The translations under genes were made by a program, and so were the position numbers. 64,000 nucleotides of DNA. Source: Notospermus geniculatus (lineage: Eukaryota; Nemertea; Pilidiophora; Heteronemertea; Lineidae). The stretch is from contig NMRB01000588.1 in assembly GCA_002633025.1 (NCBI GenBank), positions 208,691 through 272,690 of the forward strand. The letters run 5' to 3'. The notes beneath the pieces are model-generated. The model was not told the origin of the DNA and made no database searches. It saw only the letters and a list, made by a program, of their open reading frames with translations. How positions within the stretch are numbered: position 1 is the stretch's first letter; each line of letters opens with the position of its first letter. Shown one piece after another: positions 8,948 through 20,573 of the stretch.

Positions 8948-9459
8948 TAGTCTCGCGCAACCAGCCCCTCGGTCATACTCCGAGGTCGTTAGACCGAGGG
9001 TCTGGCACGGAACGCAATTCTCATTGATCGACCTCATTTCGATGATTTGAAATGAGGTCAGCTTCGCTGATTGGCTAGTTTCAAAATTTGGTGACGTAGG
9101 CTGCAGGGGAGTAATGGCGGTGCCCAGAGAACTTGAAGCGTGAAAATTAGTGAGGTGAATCGCCTCAATTTGTGTTGTCAAGTCAATTTATAGTGTCTTT
9201 CATTGGAATTTCAGGCAAGTATATTTATATTTTTTCGATTGGGGAGGGAATTATGCTATAAAAAGTACAGTAGGCCTAACAGCAAGGGGTACAAATACTG
9301 CAGTTTTACTCACACGCTGAATGCTTTTTGCTTTGATTGTGCATTGTGTTCTACGTCATCGGCGGTAGATTGTCCGCCATGATGGATTTTACAAGAAAAC
9401 GGTACCATCCGGACCAGACTCTAAAATTGAAAATTGCAGAGTCTGGTGGCACGAGACTA
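8948..9459. mobile_element. Inverted-repeat element, TAGTCTCG ends, 9-bp TSD
   Basis: The left end TAGTCTCGCGCAACCAG and the mirror of the right end, TAGTCTCGTGCCACCAG, match with two differences. The exact 9-bp duplication GATCCATGT is at 8939-8947 and 9460-9468. It carries no transposase. Much smaller relatives are at 35721-35811 and 48639-48713. Confidence 0.85.
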
Positions 9460-9812
9460 GATCCATGTGATCTGTTGATTGAAATCATCACCACCACCAA
9501 TAAGTATTCCGTGTAGACCTATACGTTTGAACAAACTTTGATCACAGTTAGTAAATGAAAAATCATAGACTCCATTAATATATATTTTGCGTAACAATAT
9601 AGACTCTATGCAAGTAAATTTAAGTAAGAAATTTAGTACGAATCGACTATTTTGCACGTACTGGAATGAACGGCTGGATTCATCTAATTTGCATATCAGA
9701 ATGAGAAATCATGAAATTGGTTAGTTTCTTCATGGAGACTGGTCTTTTGCCCTTGAAGTACTCCGCTACACGTAATTGCGGAGCGTTACGAGGGTGAAGG
9801 ATCAGTCTATAG

Positions 9813-11291
9813 AATTTAGAATTAGAATTCGTTTATTATCACCAAATAGATACAAATCTATATAGGTTGAAGAAGATAACAAACAGTGCATAGTGTCAAT
9901 ACAATTAAGAGGGAAATAGAAAAGAAAAAGTAGAGAGGGTCATATTCACCCAAACTACTAGCGTGCAAAGTTGGAAAGTTGAGAAACAACATGACAACAA
10001 TGATACAAATGAGTCTGCATAAAATTCAAGTGTTCAGGTCTTATCCTTTCTTTTTTCAAACGCTTTATGAATGAAGTAAGCGACATTCACAACATCAAGG
10101 TTAACAATATTGCGAATTGTAGAGGACTGAAAAGCCTGCATAGATAAGTTTAAAGTTTTAGCCAGCTTAGCTCTTTCATCATTGTGGAAGCTACAGTGAA
10201 ACATAAAATGGTTTTCACTGTCAACTTCTTGCAGGTCACAATGTTGGCATAGCCTGTCTTCAAAATCTAAACCCTCATATCTTCCAGTTTCAATACGTAA
10301 TCGGTGGTTACTGATTCTAAATTTAGTATAGCTTTTTCTAATTTTCAAATTTCTTATTTCATCAAGATAGGGCTCGTACACAAATTGTTGTTTGAGAGTC
10401 CTATAGGTTCTGAGCTTATTACCAACTGTTCTGATAGTTTTTTTATTTTGAGAATCATCGTCCATATTAACTAACCAGTTTTGAATGAAAACATCATGAG
10501 CCCGATGTTTAAATTGAATTGTTTTATTCTTGATGAGCTGTGGGTCCTTAAGGAGATATGAATAGCCATGTTGATCAATTAAATTTTTCGTATGGTAAAA
10601 CCAGATGGATTTAATCTGTCGTGAGTTATTGGGGGTGTCAAATGTTACTAAATTCCTTTGCCATTCCAATGCTTTTTTTAGGATAATGTTCTTAGTAGTG
10701 TTCAAATGTAATAAATATTTAAGAGTTCTTGGAATAATCATAACACCAATTGAAAATCGGCCAAGCTCAGCCTTAACAGCACTATTTGAAGCTGAGCGGC
10801 CCACGCCTAAAATCTGTTTACAGAAACGATTATGGAAAATTTCTATGCAATTTTTGTCATCTGTCAGAAGTGTGTAACCCCATAACTCGCTACAGTAACT
10901 TAAAACTGGAAGTACGAGGGCATCAAATAATTTCAAAGCTGTCTTGATTTTCTTCTCTAGCGGCAAGGGATACAATTTTCTCATTTTATAAAGTGCTTTT
11001 TTTGCTTTTAATAATAATTCACAGATAGCCTTTTTGAAATTACCCGAGCAAGACAGCCTTAGACCTAAGTACGTATAATTTCCTACAATTTCAATATCAG
11101 TGGTGCCAAACGAGAAGTCATAATTACTGAGAATTTTTCCAGCTGAGTTGAAAATGATGACCTTAGTTTTTCCAGTGTTAACATTCAAATTCCACAGGGA
11201 ACAATACTGATTTAACCTGTTTAACAAATTCTGTAGTCCTGAAGCACTTGTTGACAATAACATCAAATCATCAGCATACAATAAACAAGAN
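9813..11291 (-). mobile_element. 5'-truncated CR1/Jockey-type LINE
   Basis: The minus strand carries the C-terminal part of a non-LTR retrotransposon polyprotein. The 3' end at about 9813-9836 is an AATTCT-type short repeat, typical of LINEs that end in microsatellites. The 5' end stops at a single N at 11291, immediately before the YADD catalytic motif. The upstream reverse-transcriptase part and the endonuclease are absent. Confidence 0.85.
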
Positions 11292-11305
11292 GAATGGACA
11301 ATCAT
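10034..11305 (-). pseudogene. Reverse transcriptase C-terminal fragment of a LINE
   Basis: An open frame of 423 codons starts only about ten codons before LLYADDLMLLS, the active-site motif C. Next come LNVNTGKTKVIIFNS and YTYLGLRLS. The tail has a zinc-knuckle-like CQHC followed by ENHFMFHC, as in CR1-like elements. Motifs A and B are missing, so it cannot be active. The frame has no internal stop, so the copy is fairly young. The first codons, before the N, are not LINE sequence. Confidence 0.85.
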
Positions 11306-11620
11306 TCCTCCCCCTCCGGTTGTTTGCCACCCTTATAGTTCCTTGACTGAACTGTAGATTGATTGTCTTCATGTCATAATACGAAGCGATGGACTGTGAT
11401 ACATGTTGTTTGGTTCCAGTTGCTTATCACAGGTGGCAGCAGTGATGTTGGTGCATTCAACTTGCCTCTTGCCAGGGAGTGTCTTCTAATTCACGTTCAT
11501 AATACATGTGGCGCTGGGTGGCTGTGTCCATTGTTGTCTCAGTTCAGCTTCTTCCATTAGTTTCAAAAGGAAAGTATAGGGGGCAGCTGTGAGTAAGATC
11601 ATAATCCTTGTCTCTTTCAG

Positions 11621-11888
11621 AATGGACACAGAACAGGGACGGGAAATGGCTCAGAAGAACATGGACCAACTGATGGACAAACTACAAGAACTCAACAATG
11701 CAATGTATCCTTTCATTTTGTTGTCAGGGATGATCATCAGACCTGCTCTTCTGATAGAGTTGTACAAGGGATTAGATTTCTTTCCTTTACAGCTTGATAA
11801 CTTTGATGTTCTTCCTTGACCCGCATCCAGATTAAACCTTCAGAAGACGGAAACCCTTGGAACAGCACAAAAACATTCTGTGTCTTAG
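11621..11888 (+). CDS. Last two exons of a small unidentified gene with a U12-type intron
   Basis: Exon 11621-11704 follows the acceptor TTGTCTCTTTCAG, and exon 11831-11888 ends in TAG. Read from the ATG at 11622 the joined product is 46 residues: MDTEQGREMAQKNMDQLMDK, then LQELNNAI, then LNLQKTETLGTAQKHSVS. It is helical in character with coiled-coil-like heptads. The exon may continue an upstream frame or carry the true start after a non-coding exon; no upstream exon was recognised. I do not recognise the family. Reality is supported by the textbook minor-spliceosome intron between the exons and the downstream poly(A) signal. Confidence 0.65.
11705..11830 (+). other. U12-type (minor spliceosome) intron
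   Basis: The donor reads GTATCCTTT, the U12 consensus for GT-AG introns. TTCCTTGAC at 11812-11820 matches the U12 branch-site consensus, with its presumed branch adenosine 11 nt before the end of the AG. There is no long pyrimidine tract between branch site and AG. Length is 126 bp. Confidence 0.85.
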
Positions 11889-12109
11889 CACATTCAACGG
11901 ACTGGGACATGAGAATGAAAAAGACATGTATGATTCAAATAATGGAGTGTGTCCTGTGATGCGTGAGTTCAGGAGGAGCTAAGATTGGGTTCATGCTGTA
12001 GTCAGTTGTGACTCTACATTTGCTGTCTCACCAACAATACGAGCTGTAACCATTTGTAAAGACAAATATTGTTGTATATATGACATTTGTGTAAGGTATA
12101 TGTACCGGT

Positions 12110-12115
12110 AATAAA
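12110..12115 (+). promoter_or_regulatory. Poly(A) signal of the small U12-intron gene
   Basis: AATAAA lies about 220 nt after the stop at 11886-11888, giving a short 3' UTR. A GT-rich stretch (TCTTGTGTG) follows about 15 nt later, as at many cleavage sites. Confidence 0.6.
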
Positions 12116-12175
12116 TGATATCATTAAAATCTTGTGTGACAAGTACAGGTGCAAACTACTCTGTTAAACTTTGTC

Positions 12176-12448
12176 CAGGGGCGGATCCAGGATTTTGGAA
12201 TACGGGGGGCCGGTCACCATGAGCCACAGGCTGACGGAGTAGAGTCGCAAGGCGCGGAGCAACAACGGGGGGTCTGGGGGGCCTCCCCCCGAAAATTTTG
12301 AATTCCAGATGCACTTAGATACGATTTCCAAGCATCTGGGGGCATGATTTCCTCATCTATTTGCTCATTTTTTCGGAGTTAGTGACACATTTTTTGTTGG
12401 TGTTCCAAAAATAGGGGGGGCCGCGGCCCCCCTCTAGATCCGCGCCTG
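12176..12448. mobile_element. Inverted-repeat element, CAGGGGCGGATCC ends, 5-bp TSD
   Basis: The left end CAGGGGCGGATCCAGGATT is mirrored by GATCCGCGCCTG at the right. TTGTC is duplicated at 12171-12175 and 12449-12453. It contains G- and C-runs and no transposase. Related copies are at 7993-8260 and 63089-63278. Confidence 0.75.
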
Positions 12449-12747
12449 TTGTCCAACATGCCCACAAAAGTCTGGTGGGATGTGGACTAAGTGACGTTGG
12501 ATCAACTTCCTCTCAGCCTATTGAGTTACAAGTGACACTATCATTATCAAAGAAACAAGTTTTCATGAGGTGTGTTTAGTGATCTGTCAGGTTCGAAGGC
12601 GCATCAGTGAAGAAACTAGGGAATGTTGGCTCTAGTCCGGCAGTGTGAACACTGGTATGGCGGGCATCTTCCCACAAAAGATAGGCAGACGTCGCTGATT
12701 CATCAAAACGGCCCATCATCCACCTTGTACATGTATTTGGACCATAC

Positions 12748-13086
12748 TAAGGGATCATCTCAAAATTGCTTGATGCCCAGAGAGACGAATTTTTTTCATC
12801 TCTCTCTCGACCCCCTCCCCCCTCTAAATCACGAAAAAGTCATATGTCTGGCATCAACACTTTTATTTCAGAATTACTTGGTGTTTCTATGGAGGACCAG
12901 TCGGGTACATAATAAAACATGATAATCTTTATTGGAAGTTCTCTGGTTTCTTTCTTCTAATTTACACGTGATGCCAGAAGTTCAAAAAAAGATGAAATTT
13001 TGGTCAGGAAAGTGCTGACCCCCCTCTCCCCCAGACGAAAAAATTTCGTCTCTCTGGGCATCAAGGAATTTTGAGATGATCCCTTA
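12748..13086. mobile_element. Inverted-repeat element, AAGGGATCATCTCAAAATT ends
   Basis: The left end reads TAAGGGATCATCTCAAAATT and continues TTGATGCCCAGAGAGACGAA. The right end is its mirror with few changes. No target duplication was found. Relatives with TCTCAAAATT near the ends are at 16780-17077 and 58778-59240, and a right half is at 28117-28180. Confidence 0.7.
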
Positions 13087-13215
13087 AATGATTGTCATGT
13101 GATGACGTAGTCTTGGCCCCGCACTTGTCATGAATGTACCGGGTGTCAGTGAATCTGTGTTTCCTCTGAAAATTGTCCCGCAACATATTTTCTCCGCAGT
13201 AGAGGTTCTAATATT

Positions 13216-13613
13216 AGGGAGGTTTCGCAAGTCTGACGAAAAACGAAGTACGAAATGCGAAATTGGACTTAATTTCCATGACGTAATGTATTTCAGGAGG
13301 TGGTACCGCAAATATCGCCTGCTGCAAGAGCGTCTTTTAGCGTATTTTAAACCCGAAAAATTATCATGGTGTATATTAAACTTTGAAATTTATCTTTCGT
13401 TTCCACTTCGAAGATACGAAGTGGAAATTTATTAAAATTCAAGATATACCGTAACTCTTTCAGTTTAACGCAATACGCTAAAAGACATTCTTGCAGCAGG
13501 CGATAGGCCTATTGGCGGTACCAACCATCTCCTGAAATACATTACGTCATGGAAGTGAAGTCTAATTTCGTATTTCGTACATTTGTTTTTCGTCAGATTT
13601 GCGAAACCTCCCT
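13216..13613. mobile_element. AGGGAGGTTTCGC inverted-repeat element, copy 1
   Basis: The arms begin AGGGAGGTTTCGCAAGTCTG and continue for roughly 90 bp, through a TTCCATGACGTAATGTATTT segment. A central inner palindrome contains CGAAGATACGAAG. It is preceded by ATT at 13213-13215, but the right flank does not repeat it. Relatives are at 23572-24251 and 36571-38479. Confidence 0.8.
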
Positions 13614-16600
13614 CATGATCAAGTTTCGTGCAGTTGGTTGGCAAGAACGTGACCGCCGCAAACGTCTGCATTGCTTTCATCAAGACGCCCTTCTTTCTCT
13701 GCTTCCATCTTCTGTCACAAAAGACCAACTCCTGCCCATCCATCCCTCTCCTCCCCGGTCCTCTTGCGGTTCAACTCTTGCGCCACTTTCATGTTTTGTG
13801 ATTCAGTAAATTGATATAATTACTGCACCACGAGATTCATCGTCTGCTCATCAAGAACCAATTAGCACTGGCATCTTACCGCAGTTATCTGTCCGTTTGT
13901 ACCCGGACATGTGGTAGGGCGGGACCCGCGGTAGGGGCCAAAACCAGCGTGGTACCTGCTAAATTAGTTGAAGAGAGTTCTGAAGAGGTTTCCCTTCTAT
14001 TAGTACATAATAAGTGTTTCTAACTTTGCGAGGTAGGCTGATAAAGTTATTAATAAGCTACTTGAGGTAGAGGAAATATCTTGGCCAGGCATGGGCCCAT
14101 GTTGGACAAAGCGGGGCATCTGTCTTCAAGATACCCGGATGGACGGTTTCGTATTTGTCGTCAGCTGGTTGTCGAGTTCCGGTGTAAACTCGATGGTGCT
14201 GCGCTTGGATGCGAGGCAAAAGGAACACTAAAGTTTGTGTAGCCCCATGGTGGGCCATGCGGAGTTTGGACCTCATTAGCCGAATCTCGAGATGAAGTGA
14301 ATGGCGCAGTCTTTCAGCTGAATTGGTCTGAAAGCATCGGGGAATGAGCGCCGAATGCCGTCACAGAGGTAGGCCAACTCCTTCCTGGAGGATATGGCCC
14401 CGAGTCGAACAGACCAGCGCTAATGAAGGTTCTGCGCTCTTCTGAAAGGCACACTAAAATTATCTCGAAGAAAATTAGCCGTTTGAAGGGTGAGGACTCT
14501 CTAATCAGAGTTGTGGCCTGACTTGGACGATTCCCAACCTGATCATTAGGCAGTTTAAAGAACTGTTGTAACTGGAGGACTGGTGATTATAAGAGGTTTA
14601 GCTGGGTAAACACTCTCATGGTGGCACAACCAAAGCTGCTCACAAAATGAGCGTCAACTGGTTGTACCCTGACTCTACGGTGAAGTAGCTACAAAATATT
14701 CGCTTTGTTTTCTTCCATCCGACATTTCATGACTTGGAGGTGCTTCACGTCTGGTTTTTGCCTGTGTTTCGCTTGACCCGCCGTCTCCCAGCGTTGAGCA
14801 ACATTTGACACGTCGCAGCAAAACCAGGCACATGTCGCTCAGAAGGTGAGCCGCAACGAACTAAGATGACACCAGGAGAGAATGGAAGAAATAGATTGTT
14901 TCAGATTAATTTTCATAATAGACAGACAATATTGAAACTGACAAACATTTGGTCTCATCCTGCCATGCAAAGAGCGACATCATGACATGCGCCTGGTCAT
15001 AATCTCCTCCTGGCCTGGTGCCTGTTTCATAAAGTGACTTTAAGCTAATAGTACCTTTAACCAAATGGAAAATGTATTGAGTTAATGATACCATTAGCTG
15101 AAGGTCGCATTATGAAGCAGGCCCCTGGTTTTGCTGTGAAGGGTCACATTTGATCCAGATGGTTTGGCCGCTCATGGAGGGAGACTGTACTTTCCCCGGC
15201 TCATCGGGTCCAGAATCCAATGACTGAACTTGTCTCTAGCCTCTGACGTCAGCGAAAGTGTCCTGTGACTGGTCTTCGATTGATGACGATCTTTCAGATT
15301 GTTGTTGAATGCCTCCCTGTTTTGCCTTGTATCTTCATTTCAACACAAGTAGGCAACACCGACCCGACAAGAATCGAACCCTCGACGAAGGTGTGGCAGG
15401 TTCGCTACTCTATAAAAACGGAAGAACGAAATTGGGGAAGTTACTGCTCTTTTGAAAGAGCGAAAAAATAAAAAAGCTAGTTTTCAATGAGGCGATTGAC
15501 ACCATTTTTGTCATAATCAGCGATGTGTTCGACACAGGAAACTCGAAGTACAAATACATGGATGTCACGTGAGACAACCAATGAAGAAAAACATTAAAAC
15601 ATTAAAACTTATAAATTCTCCAGGTCAGGACCAGTCAAAATTTCACTCTTTCGAGGATTTCACTCTAGTCTTTCAAAAGAGCAGTCCCTAACTTAGCTCT
15701 TTTAAAGCCAATTTCGCTCTTTCGTTTTTAGAGAGAGTCTAGAATGACACCGCAATTCGAAAGTTTCCGAACTTTCATTCCCATCAGAGGTCAGTGTTTT
15801 GTCGTAGGAAGGAAGCACTTTTTCTCGGCCTTGAAAGCGACTCGTGAGGACAGGCAATCGACAAGTGATCACTTAAAACATGAATATGGGCAATTAGCGC
15901 GAAAGATTCCGAAGCCAAGCCTCGGATATTGAAGTGGGGGTCCGTAAAGAAGAAAGCGACTGGAGTGTCTCGGCCACTGTTGCTTCAGGCTCGATTACAC
16001 TCATTATGGACCAAGAAATCACCTTAATTAGTGTTATTTCAGCGAATGGGACGTTTTTTGCTCAAACTTGTCTCCAGGATAAACATGTTTAGTTTAGGCG
16101 TGTGAATCCGAGAAACACGATTTGAACGCCGCCCCCCGCAGGTGGACGATGCGATGGACTCTTTCTGCTCTTGTTCACAAACCCAGGGGATTGGACCAGT
16201 TTTCCACATGATGTTGTTTCGTTCACTCGTCTCCGCCGCCGCCGGACAAGGCGCAACCATTCCTAATTACTCACGATGGGACTATAACCGTCCACGGTCG
16301 GCCTGGGTCCCTCCCTTCTCCTCATAAAGGCCCATATGGTTCACGACAATCGATTGGTAAAGAACAGACAACTCTGAGAACAGCGCGAGCTAATTTGGTG
16401 GGGTATTGTCCAACTGTAGCTGGCACAGCGAGAGTAACGTTTAATGAAGTGGCGCCTTGAGGGTCACGTGATGTCCGGCTGGACTTCCCGGACCCCGGGG
16501 ACATTTCGGGAGGCACAGGGACTCATTAGCGACCGTTGCCGTGTAAATCAAAACAGAGTTTAACCAACCGTGAACGTCTAACTGTTTCTTAATACGGAAG

Positions 16601-16779
16601 GTTGTCCTCGGAAAGATAGCCAATTCAGGAACTCAGAATCATGAGCTAATTGTTCACCCAACTTTATGATAGCGCATTGGCCTATTTGGTAGAAGGAAAC
16701 CTCAGAAGCCACCGTTAGACCAGCGGAAAGTTAGTCTCCTCTGGTAAAAAGCCACGGTGTGAGCTGACTGAACTTCTAA
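13614..16779. other. Spacer with no recognised gene
   Basis: I found no supportable gene. Notable items are a foldback at about 15017-15125 whose ends read GCCTGTTTCATAA and its mirror, and repeated GCTCTTT / AAAGAGC motifs between 15440 and 15735. The open frames are short and show no known motifs. Confidence 0.45.
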
Positions 16780-17077
16780 GGGTCCGTCTCAAAATTACAT
16801 TGATGCCAAAAAAGACGAAGTAACTTCATCTTTTCCCTGACTCCCTCCCCTTGAAAAGATGAAGTGGGCACTTGACATTGGTTTCATCCATGTAGGGACA
16901 GTAGAAAAGCATGTGAAGACCTAAGAAAGCATATAACGAAGTCATTCTCCTGTAAAAAAAGAGTGATGTTAATTTTTTCAAAAAGGATGAAGTGGGCTTC
17001 CCCGAATCGAGAACCCCCTCCCCCCAGACGAAGTCACTTCGTCTTTTTGGGCATCAAAACAATTTTGAGATGGCCCC
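16780..17077. mobile_element. Inverted-repeat element with GGGTCCGTCTCAAAATT end
   Basis: The left end GGGTCCGTCTCAAAATTACA continues TTGATGCCAAAAAAGACGAAG. The right end contains CTTCGTCTTTTTGGGCATC and AATTTTGAGATGGCCCCC. The right half is also the start of the local duplication at 17017 and 18551. No target duplication is visible. Confidence 0.65.
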
Positions 17078-18192
17078 CAACCAAGCTTTGACGAGCGTGA
17101 TTTCACCCCGTTTCGATATACTCTAAAGTCCCACTTAACTGTCCCATTCCTGAACTCGGAAAAAGTGACCAAATCCAAAGTTGAAGATATCGCATGCTGT
17201 CAGGCTCGGGAGTGGGACAAGTAAAGGCCTATACACACGATCCAATTTTCATAATTTTTTGGAAATTCAGATTCCTGGCCTATTGTGGCTTTAATGTATA
17301 AATAGGCCTTTATTGAGCATATTCAGAAAATTGGATGAAAAATTGGATCGTGTATATAGGCCTTAAGTGGACAGGACATTACTGTTTCTGACCATACCCC
17401 CACCCCATTATCTTCAACTTAAGATTTAGTCATTTTTTCCGAGTTCAGGAATGGGACAGGTAAGTGGGAGTTTAGAGTATTTCATTGCTTTCATCGACAC
17501 CGACTGTAACAAGCAGCATATGTGTCCGTCTCCATCCTGTATCAGCATCCAAGCACGGACAATGGGAAGGTTTTTGACTGAAGGCGATCCGTGCAGGTGA
17601 TGAGGTCGAGAAAATGCCACAGGATGAGGGACCGGATAATGAGCCTGGCCGGAAGGTAGCAAAAAGACAGCCACTTGTTACCCCCGGGCAGTGGTTCCAT
17701 TCCCAACCAACTCTGGACTAGTAATCCTTTGCTCTCACTGGGTGATCCGGGTTCACAAACTGAAGTCTGCCAGATCACCAGTGAGATCATCAACTGACTT
17801 CTTCCATAAAGGTATCAAACATAAAGATTCAACTTACAAATTTAGCATTTTATAAATGTGAACAGTATTCCTTTAAACTAACAGATTTGCTTTTTCTGAC
17901 TCTTCCATATGATAGGCAAGACCCTTCTGCATGTTTAGTGCAAATTTTGTCGAATTCAGACTAGTTGATCTTGTGATACAAAAGGACTGAATTAATGAGA
18001 ACCCCGCGAACGATGAGAGCGCAGGGTCATCTGTGTAAATTTGAAGGCTAACGTACATTTGCACATGGAACATTAGTTGGGCTGAAAATAACTCTGTTCT
18101 CCTCAGAAATGGAATTCAAGGCATCAAGTTGACAGATTCATGTATCTCACTATACCATAAAAAAAGTTGAAGCTCGTGCCTATTACGTAAAA
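17017..18192 (+). repeat. Local segmental duplication, copy 1
   Basis: About 1.18 kb, running from CCTCCCCCCAGACGAAG to CTATTACGTAAAA, and nearly identical to 18551-19744 in the same orientation apart from small indels. It includes a foldback at 17224-17364 with ends AAGGCCTATACACACGATCC. Open frames repeat in both copies but show no protein family. I call no gene in it. Confidence 0.85.
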
Positions 18193-18437
18193 GATGACTG
18201 AAAAACATCATATATGCCTAAAAGGCCATTTAATACTCCCAAAACACGAAGTTGTTTGAGTATTAGAGCAATTTCAAACGAATATATAGCATGGTTTGTT
18301 GCGAACATCATGCCGCGCCTCGGCGTGATTCGCCTCAAAATCAGTCGATTGCGCATGCGCAGTATTGCTGAAGTCGTCAGCCCTTTCCAGTGGTGTTGTA
18401 GGAACGTAAACCCACTGGGGACGAGTTTGATTGGCAG
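18193..18437 (+). repeat. Dispersed repeat shared with copies A and B of the large duplication
   Basis: The segment contains ACACGAAGTTGTTTGAGTAT, TTGCGCATGCGC, and the end CCCACTGGGGACGAGTTTG. It recurs at about 26092-26369 and 39483-39774 with more divergence than the A/B copies show from each other. Its nature is unknown; no inverted ends were noticed. Confidence 0.7.
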
Positions 18438-18550
18438 GATGTCAGACATGTGACAAGGGAATCCCCAAATTATGATAATGAGTCTCAACAAAATGGCGGT
18501 AGCTACCGAAGTCACCTTTCAACCTAGCGGTGACTGAGGGAACCAAAATG

Positions 18551-19744
18551 CCCTCCCCCCAGACGAAGTCACTTCGTCTTTTTGGGCATCAAAACAATTT
18601 TGAGATGGCCCCCAACCAAGCTTTGACGAGCGTGATTTCACCCCGTTTCGATATACTCTAAAGTCCCACTTAACTGTCCCATTCCTGAACTCGGAAAAAG
18701 TGACCAAATCCAAAGTTGAAGATATCGCACGCTGTCAGGCTCGGCGGGAGTTGGACAAGTAAAGGCCTATACACACGATCCAATTTTCATATTTTTTTGG
18801 AAATTCAGATTCCTGGCCTAATTGTGGCTTTAATGTATAAATCCGCATGTAGGCTTTATTGAGCATATTCAGAAAATTGGATGAAAAATTGGATCGTGCA
18901 TATAGGCCTTAAGTGGACAGGGCATTACTGTTTCTGACCATACCCCCACCCCATTATCTTCAACTTAGGATGAAGTCATTTTTTCCGAGTTCAGGAATGG
19001 GACAGGTAAGTGGGAATTTAGAGTATTTCATTGCTTTCATCGACACCGACTGTAACAAGCAGCATATGTGTCCGTCTCCATCCTGTATCAGCATCCAAGC
19101 ACGGACAATGGGAAGGTTTTTGACTGAAGGCGATCCGTGCAGGTGATGAGGTCGAGAAAATGCCACAGGATGAGGGATCGGATAATGAGCCTGGCCGGAA
19201 GGTAGCAAAAAGACAGCCACTTGTTACCCCCGGGCAGTGGTTCTATTCCCAACCAACTCTGGACTAGTAATCCTTGCTCTCACACTGGGTGATCCGGGTT
19301 CACAAACTGAAGTCTGCCAGATCACCAGTGAGATCATCAACTGACTTCTTCCATAAAGGAATCAAACATAAAGGTCAACTTACAAATTTAGCATTTTATA
19401 AATGTGAACAGTATCCCAGGCCTTTAAACTTCAACAGATTTGCATTTTCTGACTCTTCATATGATAGGCAAGACCCTTCCGCATGTTTAGTGCAAATTTT
19501 GTCGAATTCAGACTAGTTGATCTTGTGATACAAAAGGACTGAATTAATGAGAACCCCACGAACGATGAGAGCGCAGGGCCATCTGTGTAAATTTGAAGGC
19601 TAACGTACATTTGCACATGGAACATTAGTTGGGCTGAAAATAGCTCTGTTATCCTCAGAAATGGAATTCAAGGCATCAAGTTGACAGATTCATGTATCTC
19701 ACTATACCATAAAAAAAGTTGAAGCTCGTGCCTATTACGTAAAA
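18551..19744 (+). repeat. Local segmental duplication, copy 2
   Basis: Same content and orientation as 17017-18192. Small indels distinguish the copies, for example near 18840-18860 and 19410-19430. Between the two copies lies the dispersed repeat at 18193-18437. Confidence 0.85.
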
Positions 19745-20492
19745 AGCCAAAATTCAGGCAGTGAGAGACATCTGGCGGCAACACATGAAGTGTATCCCTC
19801 AGTTACTACATCGTTCACAGTCTACCCCATTTGATTCCTTTATGCTTCTTCTTGACATAGTAGCGGTAAAGGGTTGATTATCGCCAGAACCTTTCACTTC
19901 TTCAAGAAAGTGCATGAAACTGCCCACAGGGACACTTTGATACCTGAGGATCATGAAAAAAATGGACGCCAAAAATTCGCGCCCCTGGCGGCCGCCATAT
20001 TGAATTCTAATATGACCGCCAAAATAGCTATTTTTCGGTAGTCCGGACACAAACCCCGATTTTTGCCTTTCATGTTTCTTTTTGAATAACAGCATTTTTT
20101 CCAGTTTTCATATATTTGGAAGGTGTGGAATCGGTATCCGTCGAGTGCCACCTTGGCACCCTTGAGCGTTTTGAAAAATTCGCGTTTCCATGGCAACGGA
20201 CGACAAATTCAATGAATTTCGTGAAATGCCGATTATTTCATAATTAGAAGTGATATTTATTTGGTTCAAATGATTATTCATATACGTATTTACATCACTC
20301 TGGTAGTTTTTTTACTCTAGTGGTGATGAGTACGAGTTCGAGCTTGCCGAACTGATCAGTCCTACTACTGCCAATAGTCAGGGAACTAAAAATTGATGAA
20401 ATGACAGTCACACATTCTGAACAGGTAGGTGATGAGGGGACCCAACTTTCATTACAACAATAGCAGTCAGAGAAAAAAATCAAAAAATGTTC
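19745..20492. other. Spacer upstream of the minus-strand tRNA region
   Basis: No gene or repeat was recognised. A/T-rich stretches dominate and the short open frames have no known motifs. The end of this stretch (about 20470-20490) holds the presumed Pol III terminator of the tRNA. Confidence 0.4.
20470..20486 (-). terminator. Pol III oligo-T terminator of tRNA-Asp
   Basis: On the minus strand, the sequence just after the tRNA 3' end reads ACATTTTTTGATTTTTTTCT: two T runs within 25 nt. Runs of four or more T end Pol III transcription. Confidence 0.8.
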
Positions 20493-20564
20493 CTCCCCGG
20501 CCGGGAATCGAACCCGGGTCTCCCGCGTGACAGGCGGGGATACTCACCACTATACTACCGAGGA
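20493..20564 (-). tRNA. tRNA-Asp (anticodon GTC)
   Basis: Read on the minus strand, the 72-nt gene starts TCCTCGGTAGTATAGTGG and has an anticodon stem CCCGC/GCGGG around loop CTGTCAC. The T arm is CCGGG/CCCGG around TTCGATT. The acceptor stem TCCTCGG pairs with CCGGGGA with one G-T pair. It is nearly identical to vertebrate tRNA-Asp. The internal A and B boxes are intact and an oligo-T terminator follows, so it looks functional. Confidence 0.97.
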
Positions 20565-20573
20565 TGACACATG

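Noticed and set aside
8891-9181. Open frame and CpG-rich segment as a bidirectional promoter or first exon between two genes
   Set aside because: The segment lies inside the 512-bp TAGTCTCG element bounded by an exact 9-bp duplication, so the features belong to a transposon.
10605-10877. Plus-strand open frame inside the LINE fragment
   Set aside because: Antisense shadow of the reverse-transcriptase C-terminal region.
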